DNA from: Micromonospora sp. NBC_01740
GTDB taxonomy: Bacteria > Actinomycetota > Actinomycetes > Mycobacteriales > Micromonosporaceae
Length of the DNA stretch: 64,000 nucleotides
Direction of reading: 5' to 3'
NCBI RefSeq assembly: GCF_035920365.1
Contig: NZ_CP109150.1
Span: forward strand, 1,860,001-1,924,000
Under the pieces are notes generated by a model. That model saw only the letters and a list, made by a program, of their open reading frames with translations, searched no databases and was not told the DNA's origin. This document shows positions 35,198 to 48,378 of the stretch, one piece after another. Both the position numbers and the translations under genes were made by a program. Each line of letters opens with the position of its first letter. Position 1 is the first letter of the stretch.

Positions 35198-35563
35198 ATG
35201 TCGCTCTCGCCTTATGCACCGATCATCGGGCTGTTCGCCCTCGCCGCGGGGTTCGCGCTGTTCTCCGTGGCCGCTGCCCGCTTCGCCGGTCCCCGGCGCT
35301 ACAACAAGGCCAAGCTCGAGGCGTACGAGTGCGGCATCGAGCCCAGCCCGCAGCCGGTCGGCGGCGGCCGGTTCCCGATCAAGTTCTACCTGACGGCGAT
35401 GCTCTTCATCGTCTTCGACATCGAGATCATCTTCCTCTACCCCTGGGCGGTCTCGTTCGACGCCCTGCCGATCTTCGGCTTCGTGGAGATGGTCCTGTTC
35501 ATCGTCGCTGTCTTCGTCGCCTACGCCTACGTCTGGCGGCGTGGCGGCCTGGACTGGGACTGA
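35198..35563 (+). CDS. nuoA: NADH-quinone oxidoreductase subunit A
   Basis: 121 residues, ATG with GGAG in CAGGAGAAAACG upstream. It has three transmembrane helices ([60 protein letters not shown]). [15 protein letters not shown] is the conserved NuoA loop with its Cys. It is a membrane-arm subunit near the quinone site of complex I and the first gene of a complete nuoA-N operon. The 137 bases between the repeat copy and this gene are AT-richer near 35140 and could hold an extra promoter. Confidence 0.96.
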   Translation: MSLSPYAPIIGLFALAAGFALFSVAAARFAGPRRYNKAKLEAYECGIEPSPQPVGGGRFPIKFYLTAMLFIVFDIEIIFLYPWAVSFDALPIFGFVEMVLFIVAVFVAYAYVWRRGGLDWD

Positions 35564-35577
35564 GGGAGGAACCTCAG

Positions 35578-36255
35578 ATGGGTATCGAGGAGAAGCTTCC
35601 CGCCGGTGTCCTGCTCACCTCGGTGGAGAAGCTGGTCAACTGGTCGCGGAAGACGTCGGTCTGGGGGGCCACCTTCGGTCTGGCCTGCTGCGCGATCGAG
35701 ATGATGGCCGCCGGTGGTCCGCACTACGACATGGGCCGCTGGGGCATGGAGGTCTTCCGGGCCTCGCCCCGGCAGGCCGACCTGATGATCGTGGCCGGCC
35801 GGGTGAGCCAGAAGATGGCCCCCGTGCTGCGCCAGATCTACGACCAGATGGCGGAGCCCCGCTGGGTCATCTCGATGGGCGTCTGCGCCAGCAGCGGCGG
35901 CATGTTCAACAACTACGCCATCGTGCAGGGCGTCGACCACATCGTCCCGGTCGACATGTACCTGCCCGGTTGCCCGCCCCGGCCCGAGATGCTCATCGAC
36001 GCGGTCCTCAAGCTGCGCGAGAAGATCGGGCACGAGCCGCTCGGCCCGAACGGCCGCAAGATGCTCGAGGCGCGCAAGGCCCGCGGCGACGTCCCGGTCG
36101 TCCCCTACGGCTCGATGCCGTCGTCGTACCGCAGCGACAAGGCCCGGCGGGCCGAGTGGACCAAGGCGGTCCGTGAGGGTCGCGAGGAGCAGCTGCGGAT
36201 CGAGAACTGGATGAAGGCCCAGAACCACCTGCAGCACGGGGGTGTCCAGAAGTGA
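35578..36255 (+). CDS. nuoB: NADH-quinone oxidoreductase subunit B
   Basis: 225 residues from the ATG at 35578, after GGGAGGAACC. It binds the terminal 4Fe-4S cluster N2: ligands are the tandem Cys in ACCAIEMM, the Cys in GVCASSGG and the Cys in LPGCPPRPE. It hands electrons to menaquinone at the interface with NuoD. The C-terminus has about 50 extra residues compared with E. coli-type NuoB ([21 protein letters not shown] onwards), usual in actinobacteria. Its stop overlaps the nuoC GTG. Confidence 0.96.
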   Translation: MGIEEKLPAGVLLTSVEKLVNWSRKTSVWGATFGLACCAIEMMAAGGPHYDMGRWGMEVFRASPRQADLMIVAGRVSQKMAPVLRQIYDQMAEPRWVISMGVCASSGGMFNNYAIVQGVDHIVPVDMYLPGCPPRPEMLIDAVLKLREKIGHEPLGPNGRKMLEARKARGDVPVVPYGSMPSSYRSDKARRAEWTKAVREGREEQLRIENWMKAQNHLQHGGVQK

Positions 36256-36989
36256 CCGCGCCTCAGGACAGGCAAGACGACGGCGGCGTGCCGGTGCCGG
36301 TCACGCCGGCCGGTGCCAGCAGCACCGCACCCGCCGAGTACCCCCCGGCCAGCCCGGCCGGCCGGGGCATGTTCGGCAACCAGGGCTCCGGCGACGTGTC
36401 CGGCTTCGGCGGCCTCGTCCGCCAGCGCCGGACCATCGAGGATGCGCCCCGGCCGTACGGGGGCTACTTCGACGAGGTCCGCGACGCGCTGGAGGAGGCG
36501 TACCCGGACTTCGCCGACGCCGTCGAGAAGGTCGTGGTCGACCGGGGCGAGCTGACCCTGCACATCCGCCCCGAGCGGATCGCCGAGGTCTGCCAGGTGA
36601 TGCGCGACGACATGGCGCTCCGCTTCGAGCTCTGCTCCTCGGTCTCCGGGGTCGACTACCTCGGCGCCGACGCCCGCCGCCTGCACGTCGTCTACCAGCT
36701 CACCTCGATGACCTACCGCCGCACGGTGCGGCTGGAGGCCGCGGTCTCCGCCGAGGACCCGCACCTGCCGAGCGTCACGTCGATCTACCCGACGGCGGAC
36801 TGGCAGGAGCGCGAGGCGTACGACATGTTCGGCATCGTCTTCGACGGTCACCCCAACCTGACCCGGATCCTCATGCCGGACGACTGGGAGGGGCACCCGC
36901 AGCGCAAGGACTACCCGCTCGGCGGCGTACCCGTCGAGTACAAGGGCGCTGAGATCCCGCCGCCGGACCGGAGGAGGTCCTACCAGTGA
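36252..36989 (+). CDS. nuoC: NADH-quinone oxidoreductase subunit C
   Basis: 245 residues from the overlapping GTG. The first 70 residues are a Pro/Ala/Gly-rich extension. The 30-kDa subunit fold follows ([22 protein letters not shown]), with the family signature in the C-terminal half ([47 protein letters not shown]). It is a peripheral-arm subunit without cofactor. NuoC and NuoD are separate proteins here, not fused. A 19-codon linker frame separates it from nuoD. Confidence 0.95.
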   Translation: MTAPQDRQDDGGVPVPVTPAGASSTAPAEYPPASPAGRGMFGNQGSGDVSGFGGLVRQRRTIEDAPRPYGGYFDEVRDALEEAYPDFADAVEKVVVDRGELTLHIRPERIAEVCQVMRDDMALRFELCSSVSGVDYLGADARRLHVVYQLTSMTYRRTVRLEAAVSAEDPHLPSVTSIYPTADWQEREAYDMFGIVFDGHPNLTRILMPDDWEGHPQRKDYPLGGVPVEYKGAEIPPPDRRRSYQ

Positions 36990-37045
36990 GCGCGAGGAGT
37001 GAGCTTGCGAGCCCCGCAGTCGTGAACGGAGGGCCGGCACTGTGA
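36986..37045 (+). repeat. Linker mini-ORF between nuoC and nuoD (dispersed repeat)
   Basis: A 19-codon frame ([15 protein letters not shown]...) begins at the GTG overlapping the nuoC stop and ends at the TGA overlapping the nuoD GTG. Its core AGCCCCGCAGTCGTGAACG differs by one base from the cores in the paaC-paaD and nuoM-nuoN linkers. Its GGAGGG at about 37028 may serve as the nuoD ribosome-binding site. Confidence 0.7.
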
Positions 37046-38367
37046 CCACGTCGAACTACGCCACCGAGCGCGACACCACCGAGGGGAAGGTCTTCACCGT
37101 CACCGGTGGGGACTGGGACAGCGTCGTCTCGGGGACCGACCCGATCAACGACGAGCGGATCGTCGTCAACATGGGTCCGCAGCACCCGTCGACGCACGGC
37201 GTGCTCCGGCTGGTCCTGGAGCTGGAGGGCGAGACGGTCCGCGAGGCCCGCTCGGTCGTCGGCTACCTGCACACCGGCATCGAGAAGAACCTCGAATACC
37301 GCAACTGGGTCCAGGGCAGCACCTTCGTGACCCGGATGGACTACCTCGCCCCGATCTTCAACGAGACGGGGTACGCGCTGGCGGTGGAGAAGCTGCTCGG
37401 GATCTCCGACCAGATCACCGAGCGGGCGAACACCATCCGGGTCCTGATGATGGAGCTGAACCGGATCTCCTCGCACCTGGTCTGGGTGGCCACCACCGCC
37501 ATGGAGCTGGGCGCGATCAACATGATGCTCTACGGCTTCCGCGAGCGTGAGTACATCCTGGAGATCTTCGAGATCATCACCGGCCTGCGGATGAACCACG
37601 CGTACGTCCGGCCGGGCGGTGTGGCCCAGGACGTGCCGGACGAGGCGATCGTCAAGATCCGCGAGTTCCTGAAGCTGCTGCCGAAGCGGCTCAAGGAGTA
37701 CGAGAACCTCCTCTCCGGGCAGCCCATCTGGCTCGAGCGGACGAAGAACGTCGCGGTGCTCGACGTGACGGGCTGCCTCGCGCTCGGCGTGACCGGTCCG
37801 GTGCTGCGTTCGGCCGGCCTCGCCTGGGACCTGCGCAAGACCATGCCGTACTGCGGCTACGAGACGTACGAGTTCGACGTGCCGACGCACACCGACGGCG
37901 ACGTGTGGGGCCGCTACCTGGTCCGGCTCGCCGAGATCCGGGAGTCGCTCAAGCTCGTCGAGCAGGCGTTGGACCGGCTCAAGCCGGGCCCGGTGATGGT
38001 GGCCGACAAGAAGATCGCCTGGCCGGCGCAGCTCGCCATCGGCGTCGACGGCATGGGCAACTCGCTGGAGCACGTCGCGAAGATCATGGGTCAGTCGATG
38101 GAGTCGCTGATCCACCACTTCAAGCTCGTCACCGAGGGCTTCCGGGTGCCGCCGGGCCAGGTCTACGTCGGCATCGAGTCGCCCCGCGGCGAGCTGGGCG
38201 TGCACGCCGTCTCCGACGGTGGCACCCGGCCCTACCGGGTGCACTACCGGGAGCCGAGCTTCGTCAACCTCCAGGCGCTCCCGGCGATGGCCGAGGGCGG
38301 CCTGATCGCCGACGTGATCGCCGGTGGGGCATCGCTGGACCCCGTGATGGGTGGTTGTGACCGATGA
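37042..38367 (+). CDS. nuoD: NADH-quinone oxidoreductase subunit D
   Basis: 441 residues from the GTG at 37042. This 49-kDa subunit forms the quinone-binding chamber with NuoB. Conserved blocks are [39 protein letters not shown] and, near the end, [28 protein letters not shown]. Length is normal. It is reached by ribosomes through the linker frame from nuoC, and its stop overlaps nuoE (ATGA). Confidence 0.96.
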   Translation: MTTSNYATERDTTEGKVFTVTGGDWDSVVSGTDPINDERIVVNMGPQHPSTHGVLRLVLELEGETVREARSVVGYLHTGIEKNLEYRNWVQGSTFVTRMDYLAPIFNETGYALAVEKLLGISDQITERANTIRVLMMELNRISSHLVWVATTAMELGAINMMLYGFREREYILEIFEIITGLRMNHAYVRPGGVAQDVPDEAIVKIREFLKLLPKRLKEYENLLSGQPIWLERTKNVAVLDVTGCLALGVTGPVLRSAGLAWDLRKTMPYCGYETYEFDVPTHTDGDVWGRYLVRLAEIRESLKLVEQALDRLKPGPVMVADKKIAWPAQLAIGVDGMGNSLEHVAKIMGQSMESLIHHFKLVTEGFRVPPGQVYVGIESPRGELGVHAVSDGGTRPYRVHYREPSFVNLQALPAMAEGGLIADVIAGGASLDPVMGGCDR

Positions 38368-39517
38368 GTGTGTTCACTGACGAGACCCGCGAACGGGCGC
38401 GGGAGATCATCGCCCGCTATCCGGCCGATCGGTCCCGGTCGGCGCTGCTGCCGCTGCTGCACCTGGTGCAGTCCGAGGAGGGCTACGTCTCCCCGGCCGG
38501 CGTGGCGTTCTGCGCCGAGGTGCTGGGCCTGAACAAGGCCCAGGTCGGGGCGGTCGCCACCTTCTACACCATGTACAAGCGCCGGCCGACCGGCGACTAC
38601 CTGGTGAGCGTCTGCACCAACACGATGTGCAACGTGCTCGGCGGCCAGGAGGTCTACGACACCCTCGCCGAGCATCTCGGCGTGGGGCACGACGAGACCA
38701 CCGCCGACGGCAAGATCACCCTGGAGCACGCCGAGTGCCTGGCGGCGTGCGACTACGGCCCGGTGATGACCGTCAACTACGACTTCTTCGACGGGGTGGA
38801 CCCGCAGACCGCACGCGGCGTCGTCGACGAGCTGCGCGCCGGTGGCCGGCCGATGCCGACCCGGGGCGCCCGGCTCTGCACCCTCAAGGAGATGGCGGTG
38901 CAGCTCGCCGGCTTCGCCGACGAGCGGGAGGGCGCGGTCGCCGACGGCGGGCCGGGAGAGCCCACCCTGCGGGGGCTGCGGCTGGCGCAGGAGCACGGCA
39001 TCTCGGTGCCGGGCTTCGACCCGAACACCCCGATCCGCAGCAAGGCCGAGGCCGACAAGGCCGCCGCCGAGGCGAAGGCCCGGAGCGAGGCCGCGAAGCC
39101 GGCGCCGGAGCCGGCCAAGGCCGCGCCGGCCCCGAGCGGCAACGGCACCCGGCCCGCCAAGGGCAACGCGGGCACCGGCGAGCCCGCACCCGCCGCCGAG
39201 GCGGCCGGCAGCACCACCCGTGACGTCAAGGCGCCGGACGCCAAGTCGCCCGAGGTGCGTACCGCCGAGACCCGCCAGCCCGACGCGGCGACCGCCGTGC
39301 CGGACGCCCCGGGCACCAAGGTTCCGGTGGACGGCGCCCCGCCGGCTCCCCGCGACGCGCAGGAGGCGGAGGCCGCCGGGGCGGCGGCCAACGCGCCGGC
39401 CGGCGACGGCAAGCCCGCCGGCGACGCGGCCGGTGCGCAGCAGCGCAACCTCAAGGAAGCCGAGGCGGGCGCCGGTGGCGCGGGCTCCGCCGTCGCGAGC
39501 GAGACGGGGGTCCAGAA

Positions 39518-39521
<4 letters not shown>
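38364..39521 (+). CDS. nuoE: NADH-quinone oxidoreductase subunit E with long C-terminal tail
   Basis: 385 residues. The first 205 or so are the thioredoxin-like 24-kDa subunit with a 2Fe-2S cluster; ligand Cys are in [12 protein letters not shown] and [11 protein letters not shown]. It works in the NADH-oxidising tip with NuoF. The rest (about 210-385) is an Ala/Pro/Lys/Gly-rich, low-complexity tail with no hydrophobic core. It makes the protein more than double the core length and is probably disordered. It overlaps nuoD and nuoF at both ends. Confidence 0.95.
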
Positions 39522-40833
<1,312 letters not shown>

Positions 40834-40834
<1 letters not shown>

Positions 40835-43350
40835 TGACCGACGTAGCGAAGCAGACCGAGACCGTCACGCTCACCATCGACGGCGTCGAGGTCACCGCCC
40901 CGAAGGGGGCGCTGCTGATCCGGGTCGCCGAGCAGTTGGGCACCGAGATCCCCCGGTTCTGCGACCACCCGCTGCTGGCCCCGGCCGGCGCGTGCCGGCA
41001 GTGCCTGGTCGAGGTGGAGGGGCAGCGCAAGCCCGTCGCCTCCTGCACCCAGACCGTCGCCGACGGCATGGTGGTACGCACCCAGCTCACCTCTCCGGTC
41101 GCCAAGAAGGCGCAGGAGGGGGTCATGGAGCTGCTGCTGCTGAACCACCCGCTCGACTGCCCGATGTGCGACAAGGGCGGCGAGTGCCCGCTGCAGAACC
41201 AGGCGATGTCCACCGGACGCTCCGACTCGCGGTTCCACGAGCACAAGCGGGAGTACCCGAAGCCGCTGCCGATCAGCACGCAGGTGCTGCTCGACCGCGA
41301 GCGCTGCGTGCTCTGCCAGCGCTGCACCCGGTTCTCCGAGGAGATCGCCGGCGACAAGTTCATCGACCTGATGGGCCGGTCGTCCGCCGAAGAGATCAAC
41401 ATCTACCGGGACGAGGACTACGGCGTGGAGACGGGCGCGGGCTGCCCCGGCGCCGACGCCGGGGCCGACTCCGGCGACGTTCCCTTCAACTCGTACTTCT
41501 CCGGGAACACGGTGCAGATCTGCCCGGTCGGCGCGCTGACCGGCACCCAGTACCGGTTCCGGGCCCGGCCGTTCGACCTGGTCTCCTCCCCGAGCGTCTG
41601 CGAGCACTGCTCGGCCGGGTGCGCCCAGCGCACCGACTGGCGGCGGGGCAAGGTGCTGCGCCGGCTGGCCGGCGACGACCCGGCGGTGAACGAGGAGTGG
41701 AACTGCGACAAGGGGCGGTGGGGCTTCCAGTACACCCGTGCCTTCGACCGGCTCACCACCCCGCTGGTCCGCGACCCGCAGACCGGCGAGCTGCGTGAGG
41801 CGGCGTGGAGCGAGGCGCTGGCCGTCGCCGCCGAGGGGCTGCGCGCGGCGCGGGACGGCGGACGGGGCACGGCGGTGCTCACCGGCGGTCGGCTGACCGT
41901 CGAGGACGCCTACGCGTACGCGAAGTTCGCCCGGGTCGCGCTGAACACCAACGACGTCGACTTCCGGGCCCGGCCGGTCTCCCGCGAGGAGACGGACTTC
42001 CTGGCCAGCTCGGTCGCCGGGGTCACCGACGTCACGTACGCCGACGTCGAGAAGGCGCCGGCCGTGGTGCTGGTCGGGCTGGAGCCGGAGGAGGAGTGCC
42101 CGATCCTCTTCCTGCGGCTGCGCAAGGCGTACCTGAAGAAGAAGCTGACGGTCTACGCGATCGCGCCGTTCGCCACCCGCGGCCTGGAGAAGCTCGGGGC
42201 CAAGCTGGCCCGGGTGGTGCCAGGCGAGGAGGCGACCGTGCTCGCCGAGCACGCGACGGTCGCCGAGGCGCTCAGCGCCGAGGGCGCGATCCTGATCGTC
42301 GGCGAGCGGCTGGCCAGCGTGCCGGGCGGCCTCTCCGCGGCGGCCGACGTGGCCCGGCGTACCGGCGCGAAGCTGGCCTGGGTGCCGCGGCGCGCGGGTG
42401 ACCGCGGCGCGGTCGACGCGGGCTGCCTGCCCAACCTGCTTCCCGGCGGCCGCCTGGTCAACGAGCCGGCCGCCCGGGCCGAGCTGGGTGAGGCGTGGGA
42501 CATCCCCGCCGGGGTGATCCCGAGCCAGGCCGGCCGGGACACCGACGCGATCCTCGCCGCCGCCGCCGGCGGTCAGCTCGGCGCGCTGGTGGTGGCCGGG
42601 GTCGACCCGGCCGACCTGGCCGACCCGCGGCTGGCCGAGAAGGCCCTGGACGAGGTGCCGTTCCTGGTCAGCCTGGAGCTACGGATGAGCGCGGTGGCCC
42701 GGCGGGCCGACGTGGTCTTCCCCGTCGCCCCGGTGGTCGAGAAGGCCGGCAGCTTCCTGGACTGGGAGGGCCGGCTGCGCACCTTCGAGGCGGTTCTGCG
42801 CACCGCCGCGATGACCGACGGCCGCGTGCTGGACGCGCTCGCCGCGCAGCTCGACGTGCAGCTCGGCACCGGTGACGTGCTCAGCGTCCGCCGCGAGCTG
42901 GGCGCGCTGCCGCGGACCCGGACCGACCGTCCCGCCACCCCGTCGGTGGAGCCGGCCGCGGTGCGGGAGCCGGGCGCCGGTGAGGCGGTGCTCGCCACCT
43001 GGCACCAGCTGATCGACCTGGGCAGCCTCACCGACGGCGACGAGCACCTCGCCGGCACCGCCCGCCCGCCGGTGGTCCGGCTGGGCAAGGGCACCGCGGA
43101 GGCGCTCGGCGTCGCCGACGGCGACCCGGTGACGGTGGGCACCGACCGGGGGGCGCTGACCCTGCCGGCGGCGATCACCGAGATGCCGGACGGCGTCGTC
43201 TGGCTGCCGACCAACTCGCCCGGCTCGACCGTGCGACGCAGCCTCGGCGCGACGTCCGGAGCGCTCGTGCGGATCTCCGCCGCCGCGGTCGCCGCCGACG
43301 CGGCGGACCGCCCGGGCCCGCTCCTCAACGCAGGAGGTGTACAGCAGTGA
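40834..43350 (+). CDS. nuoG: NADH-quinone oxidoreductase subunit G
   Basis: 838 residues. The N-terminus has a ferredoxin-like 2Fe-2S domain ([20 protein letters not shown]), then Cys/His sites of further 4Fe-4S clusters ([39 protein letters not shown]). The rest is a molybdopterin-oxidoreductase-like domain without an active molybdenum centre, as in the NuoG family, opening with [23 protein letters not shown]. It wires electrons from NuoF/NuoE to NuoI/NuoB. It overlaps nuoH by GTGA. Confidence 0.96.
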
Positions 43351-44702
43351 ACGCGGTCTACCTGGCCCAGGATCCGACGCTGGCCGACTTCGGCCGGGAT
43401 CCCTGGTGGCTGGTCCTCGGCAAGATCGTCTTCGCGTTCGTCGTCGCCGTGCTGGCCACGCTGCTCGGCGTCTGGTTCGAGCGCCGGGTCGTGGGCCGCA
43501 TGGCCGTGCGACCCGGCCCCAACCAGGCCGGCCCGTTCGGTCTGCTGCAGACCCTCGCCGACGGCCTGAAGCTCGCCTTCAAGGAGGACCTCCTCCCGCG
43601 GACCGCCGACAAGGTCGTCTTCTTCTTCGCCCCGGTGATCTCGGTGGTCTGCGCGATCACCGCGCTGTCGGTGATCCCGTTCGGGCCGATGGTCAGCATC
43701 TTCGGGCACCGGACGCCGCTACAGGTCACCGACGTGCCGGTGGCGGTGCTGGTGGTGCTGGCACTCTCCTCGCTGGCCGTCTACGGCATCGTGCTCGGCG
43801 GCTGGGCCAGCGGCTCCACGTACCCGCTGCTCGGCGGCCTGCGCTCCGCCGCCCAGCTGGTCTCGTACGAGGTCACGATGGGCCTGAGCGTCGTCGCGGT
43901 CTTCATGACCGCCGGCACCATGTCGACCAGCGGGATCGTCGCCGCCCAGGGCGACGGCACCCGGCTGAGCATCGGGGGCTTCGAGATCCCGGCCCCCGGC
44001 TGGTACGCGCTCCTGCTGCTCCCCAGCTTCATCATGTTCTTCATCGCCATCGTCGGTGAGACGAACCGGGCGCCGTTCGACCTGCCCGAGGCGGAGTCGG
44101 AGCTGGTGGCGGGCTTCCAGACGGAGTACAGCTCCCTGAAGTTCGCGCTCTTCATGCTCAGCGAGTACGTCGCGATGGTGACCATGTCGGCCTTCACCGT
44201 GACGCTCTTCCTCGGCGGCTGGCACGCGCCGTGGCCGATCACCAGCATCTGGGCGGGCGCCAACTCCGGCTGGTGGCCGATGCTGTGGTTCTTCGGCAAG
44301 GTCGTCATGCTGGTGTTCGTCTTCGTCTGGCTGCGGGGCACCCTGCCCCGGCTGCGCTACGACCAGTTCATGCGCTTCGGCTGGAAGGTCCTGCTCCCGA
44401 TCAACCTGGTCTGGATCCTGGTCCTGGCCGGCCTGCGCTCGATCGAGGACTGGGACTCGCGCAGCAAGCTGATCGCCGTCGGCATCCCCGCCGGCATCCT
44501 GCTGCTCGCCACGCTGCTCTGGCCGAGCCGGAAGCAGCAGCCGAAGCCGACGGTCCAGGAGCAGGTCAACGACCGGCCGCACGGCAGCTTCCCGCTGCCC
44601 CCGATGGACCTGCAGGTACCACCGAGCCCGCGCACGAGGCGCGTGGTCGCCGAGCGGGAACCGGCCAACATCGCCGCCGGCCCGGACTCCAGGGAGGTGT
44701 GA
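43347..44702 (+). CDS. nuoH: NADH-quinone oxidoreductase subunit H
   Basis: 451 residues with about eight to nine transmembrane helices. Conserved blocks are [32 protein letters not shown] near the start and [27 protein letters not shown] in the middle, which forms part of the quinone entry and the first proton path. The soluble C-terminal tail of about 65 residues ([20 protein letters not shown] onwards) is longer than in E. coli. The nuoI GTG follows one base after the stop. Confidence 0.96.
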   Translation: MNAVYLAQDPTLADFGRDPWWLVLGKIVFAFVVAVLATLLGVWFERRVVGRMAVRPGPNQAGPFGLLQTLADGLKLAFKEDLLPRTADKVVFFFAPVISVVCAITALSVIPFGPMVSIFGHRTPLQVTDVPVAVLVVLALSSLAVYGIVLGGWASGSTYPLLGGLRSAAQLVSYEVTMGLSVVAVFMTAGTMSTSGIVAAQGDGTRLSIGGFEIPAPGWYALLLLPSFIMFFIAIVGETNRAPFDLPEAESELVAGFQTEYSSLKFALFMLSEYVAMVTMSAFTVTLFLGGWHAPWPITSIWAGANSGWWPMLWFFGKVVMLVFVFVWLRGTLPRLRYDQFMRFGWKVLLPINLVWILVLAGLRSIEDWDSRSKLIAVGIPAGILLLATLLWPSRKQQPKPTVQEQVNDRPHGSFPLPPMDLQVPPSPRTRRVVAEREPANIAAGPDSREV

Positions 44703-44703
44703 C

Positions 44704-45345
44704 GTGGGCGCGATCACCGGAACGTTCAAGGGATTCGGTGTCACCTTCTCGCACATGTTCAAGAAGGTCATCACCACCGACTACCCGTTCAAGCCGCCGG
44801 TGTCGGCGCCGCGCTACCACGGGCGGCACATCCTCAACCGGCACCCGGACGGGCTGGAGAAGTGCATCGGCTGCGAGCTGTGCGCCTGGGCCTGCCCGGC
44901 GGACGCGATCTACGTCGAGGGCGGCGACAACACCGACGAGCAGCGCTTCTCGCCGGGTGAGCGGTACGCCAGCATCTACCAGATCAACTACGCCCGCTGC
45001 ATCTTCTGCGGGCTCTGCATCGAGGCCTGCCCGACCCGCTCGCTCACCATGAGCAACGAGTACGAGCTGGCCCGGGACAACCGGCAGGATCTGATCTTCA
45101 CGAAGGAGCAGCTGCTCGCGCCGCTGCTGCCGGGCATGGAGCAGCCGCCGCACCCGATGCGACTCGGCGACAGCGAGAAGGACTACTACGTCGGCGCGCT
45201 GACCAACCCGGGCACCTCGGCCGGCGCGGAGCACTCGGCCAACAACCCGGGCCGGTACCAGGTGGAGGAGCACCCCGGTGTGACCTTCCCGGGCGCCGAG
45301 CAGCACGCCCAGCGGGCGGCAGCCGCCAAGGGAGACGGAGCATGA
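44704..45345 (+). CDS. nuoI: NADH-quinone oxidoreductase subunit I
   Basis: 213 residues from the GTG at 44704, preceded by GGGAGGTGTGAC. Two 4Fe-4S motifs, [12 protein letters not shown] and [12 protein letters not shown], bind clusters N6a and N6b that link NuoG to NuoB. The C-terminal 70 residues are hydrophilic ([20 protein letters not shown] onwards), as in actinobacterial homologues. The stop overlaps nuoJ (ATGA). Confidence 0.96.
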   Translation: MGAITGTFKGFGVTFSHMFKKVITTDYPFKPPVSAPRYHGRHILNRHPDGLEKCIGCELCAWACPADAIYVEGGDNTDEQRFSPGERYASIYQINYARCIFCGLCIEACPTRSLTMSNEYELARDNRQDLIFTKEQLLAPLLPGMEQPPHPMRLGDSEKDYYVGALTNPGTSAGAEHSANNPGRYQVEEHPGVTFPGAEQHAQRAAAAKGDGA

Positions 45346-46112
45346 CCACGCAGACGGTGCTCGCCGCGGCGGGCGAGGTCTCCAGCGGGGAGCAGGTGAC
45401 CTTCTACATCCTGGCTCCGCTGGCGCTGATCGGCGCGATCGGTATGGTCGCGGCGCGCAACGCCGTGCACTCGGCCCTCTGGCTGGTGCTGACGATGCTC
45501 TGCCTGGGCGTCTTCTACGTCCTGCAGGCCGGGCCGTTCATCGGCATGGTGCAGATCATCGTCTACACCGGCGCGATCATGATGCTCTTCCTGTTCGTGC
45601 TGATGCTGGTGGGTCGCGACGCCTCGGACTCGTTGATCGAGACGCTGCGCGGCCAACGGGTCGCGGCGGTGGTGCTCGGGCTCGGCTTCGCCGGCCTGGC
45701 CGGCGGCGGGCTGTGGCGCGCGCTGGAGGGCACCACGGCGGTCGGCCTGGAGCAGGCCAACGCCGAGGGCAACGTGCAGGGCATCGCCCGGCTGCTCTTC
45801 ACCAAGTACGTCTTCGCGTTCGAGCTCACCTCGGCGCTGCTCATCACGGCCGCCATCGGCGCGATGGTCCTGGCCCACATCGAGCGGCGCAAGGAGGACA
45901 GGCTGGACCAGCCGAAGACGATGCGGGCGCGCTTCGCCCCGGGCAACTACCCGGGCCCGAAGCCCGGCCCGGGCGTCTACGCGACCTCCTCCTCCGTGGC
46001 CACCCCGGCCCGTCTGCCGGACGGCCGGCTGACCGAGCGGAGCACCCCGGAGATCCTGCCGGTGCGCGAGCTGGACGCCCGGGAGACGACCCTGAAGGGG
46101 ACGGAAAAGTGA
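45342..46112 (+). CDS. nuoJ: NADH-quinone oxidoreductase subunit J
   Basis: 256 residues with five hydrophobic helices in the first 180 ([54 protein letters not shown], containing the conserved YTGAIMVL-like pi-bulge helix). A polar tail follows ([17 protein letters not shown] onwards). It is an antiporter-linked membrane-arm subunit. GTGA overlap with nuoK. Confidence 0.95.
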   Translation: MTTQTVLAAAGEVSSGEQVTFYILAPLALIGAIGMVAARNAVHSALWLVLTMLCLGVFYVLQAGPFIGMVQIIVYTGAIMMLFLFVLMLVGRDASDSLIETLRGQRVAAVVLGLGFAGLAGGGLWRALEGTTAVGLEQANAEGNVQGIARLLFTKYVFAFELTSALLITAAIGAMVLAHIERRKEDRLDQPKTMRARFAPGNYPGPKPGPGVYATSSSVATPARLPDGRLTERSTPEILPVRELDARETTLKGTEK

Positions 46113-46408
46113 CGCCGGACTACTACCTGGTGCTGGCCGCGGTGCTCTTCACCATCGGCGCGGTCGGTGTGCTCATCCGGCGCAACGCGATCGTGCTCTT
46201 CATGTGCATCGAGCTGATGCTCAACGCGGCCAACCTGACGCTGGTCACCTTCAGCCGGATCAACGGTGACCTCAACGGCCAGATCATGGCGTTCTTCGTG
46301 ATGGTGGTGGCGGCGGCCGAGGTCGTGGTCGGGCTCGCGATCATCATGGCGATCTTCCGGACCCGACGCTCCGCGAGTGTCGACGACGCCAACCTGCTGA
46401 AGTACTGA
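46109..46408 (+). CDS. nuoK: NADH-quinone oxidoreductase subunit K
   Basis: 99 residues from the overlapping GTG. There are three transmembrane helices with the conserved Glu residues in [11 protein letters not shown] and [12 protein letters not shown], which belong to the proton path. The length is exactly typical. nuoL begins 11 bases after the stop. Confidence 0.95.
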   Translation: MTPDYYLVLAAVLFTIGAVGVLIRRNAIVLFMCIELMLNAANLTLVTFSRINGDLNGQIMAFFVMVVAAAEVVVGLAIIMAIFRTRRSASVDDANLLKY

Positions 46409-46419
46409 GGGGTCCTGCG

Positions 46420-48378
46420 GTGGGAACGATTCTGACGAACGCCCCGGCTGAGCCGGTGGGCACCGTCGCCTACGCGACGGCGGACGGGCTGCTGGGCAGC
46501 GTCTGGCTGCTGGTGGCGATTCCGCTGCTCAGCGCGGCGGTCCTGCTGCTGCTCGGCCGGCGGGCGGACCGCTGGGGGCACTGGCTCGGGGTGGCCGCCA
46601 TCGGCGCCGCGTTCGTGCTGGGCCTGACCTACTTCCTCCAGTTGCGTGGCCTGGAGAACAAGTCGGTCGAGCTGAGCCTGTGGGACTTCATCACGGTCGG
46701 CGACCTGCGGGTGGACTTCGGTCTGCTCTTCGACCCGCTGGCCGCCGTCTTCGTGCTGCTGATCACCGGGGTGGGCTTCCTGATCCACCTCTACGCGGTC
46801 GAGTACATGTCGCACGACGCGGGGCGTAGGCGGTTCTTCGCCTACTTCAACCTGTTCGTCGCCGCCATGCTGCTGCTGGTGCTCGGCAACAACTACGTGA
46901 TGCTCTACTTCGGCTGGGAGGGCGTCGGTCTGGCGTCGTACCTGCTGATCTCCTTCTGGTACGAGCGGCCCAGCGCCGCCACCGCCGGCAAGAAGGCGTT
47001 CCTGATGAACCGGGTCGGCGACGCCGGCCTGGCGATCGGCATCTTCATCATGTTCGCCAGCCTCGGCACCACCCAGTACGACGAGGTCTTCAACGGGGTC
47101 GGCTCGCTGACCGCGACCACGGTGCTGGTGCTCGGCCTGCTGCTGCTGCTCGGCGCGACCGGCAAGTCCGGCCAGTTCCCGCTCCAGGCGTGGCTGCCGG
47201 ACGCGATGGAGGGCCCGACCCCCGTGTCGGCGCTCATCCACGCCGCGACCATGGTCACCGCCGGCGTCTACCTGATCGCCCGGTCCAACCCGATCTTCTC
47301 GGCCAACTCCACCCTCCAGCTGGTGGTGGTGAGCGTCGGCGCACTGACGCTGCTGATCGGCTGCATCATCGGCGCGGCCAAGGACGACATCAAGCGCGTG
47401 CTGGCCTGGTCGACCGTGAGCCAGATCGGCTACATGTTCCTCGGCGTCGGCCTCGGCGGTGGCGCCTACGCGCTGGCGATCGTGCACCTGCTGGCGCACG
47501 GCTTCTTCAAGGCCAACATGTTCCTCGGCGCCGGCTCGGTCATGCACGGTATGAACGACCAGGTCGACATCCGCCGGTTCGGTGGGCTGTCGAAGTACAT
47601 GAAGGTCACCTGGATCACCTTCATGACGGGCTGGCTCGCGATCATCGGCATCCCGCCGCTGTCCGGCTTCTTCTCCAAGGAGCCGATCATCGTGGCGGCG
47701 TTCGAGCGGGAGGACTGGACCGCCTGGCTCTTCGGTGGCGCGGCCCTGCTCGGTGCCGGGCTCACCGCGTTCTACATGACCCGGCTCTTCGTGCTCACCT
47801 TCCACGGGCCGAAGCGCTGGACCGAGGACATCGGGCAGCCGCACGAGTCGCCGAAGCTGATGACCATCCCGCTGATCCTGCTGGCGGTCGGCTCGGTGGG
47901 GGCGGGCTGGCTGCTCTCCACCTCGGTGCCGGACTGGCTCACCGCCACGGCCGGACTCGGTGCGGCAGAGGGGGAGCACCACCCGGTGCTCTCGCACACC
48001 GTGATCACGATCCTGTCGATCCTGGTCACCGTGCTCGGTGCCGGGCTGGCCTGGTTCCTGTTCCGGAGCGGCACGGCCACCGCGCCGCAGCCGGCCGGGG
48101 TGCTGGTCACCGCCGCCCGCCGCAACCTCTACACGGACGCGGTCAACGAGGCGATCTTCGAGAAGCCGGGCATCTTCCTCACCCGGGCACTGGTCTACCT
48201 CGACAACCGGGGCGTCGACGGGCTGGTCAACGGCCTCGCGGCGGGGATCGGTGGCGGCTCGGGTCGACTCCGGCGGCTCCAGACGGGCTTCGTCCGGTCG
48301 TACGCCACCTCGATCCTGACCGGCGCGCTGCTGGTCCTGGCGGCGTTCCTGGCCGTCGAGGCGGGGTGGCTGGCGTGA
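46420..48378 (+). CDS. nuoL: NADH-quinone oxidoreductase subunit L
   Basis: 652 residues from the GTG at 46420. It is the distal antiporter-like proton pump with about sixteen helices, including LLFDPLAAVFVLLITGVGFLIHLYAVEYM, the conserved GWEGVGLASYLLI and GATGKSGQFPLQAWLPDAMEGPTPVSALIHAATMV. The C-terminus carries the long lateral helix region and a last anchor (YATSILTGALLVLAAFLAV). It is followed by a 22-codon linker frame to nuoM. Confidence 0.96.
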   Translation: MGTILTNAPAEPVGTVAYATADGLLGSVWLLVAIPLLSAAVLLLLGRRADRWGHWLGVAAIGAAFVLGLTYFLQLRGLENKSVELSLWDFITVGDLRVDFGLLFDPLAAVFVLLITGVGFLIHLYAVEYMSHDAGRRRFFAYFNLFVAAMLLLVLGNNYVMLYFGWEGVGLASYLLISFWYERPSAATAGKKAFLMNRVGDAGLAIGIFIMFASLGTTQYDEVFNGVGSLTATTVLVLGLLLLLGATGKSGQFPLQAWLPDAMEGPTPVSALIHAATMVTAGVYLIARSNPIFSANSTLQLVVVSVGALTLLIGCIIGAAKDDIKRVLAWSTVSQIGYMFLGVGLGGGAYALAIVHLLAHGFFKANMFLGAGSVMHGMNDQVDIRRFGGLSKYMKVTWITFMTGWLAIIGIPPLSGFFSKEPIIVAAFEREDWTAWLFGGAALLGAGLTAFYMTRLFVLTFHGPKRWTEDIGQPHESPKLMTIPLILLAVGSVGAGWLLSTSVPDWLTATAGLGAAEGEHHPVLSHTVITILSILVTVLGAGLAWFLFRSGTATAPQPAGVLVTAARRNLYTDAVNEAIFEKPGIFLTRALVYLDNRGVDGLVNGLAAGIGGGSGRLRRLQTGFVRSYATSILTGALLVLAAFLAVEAGWLA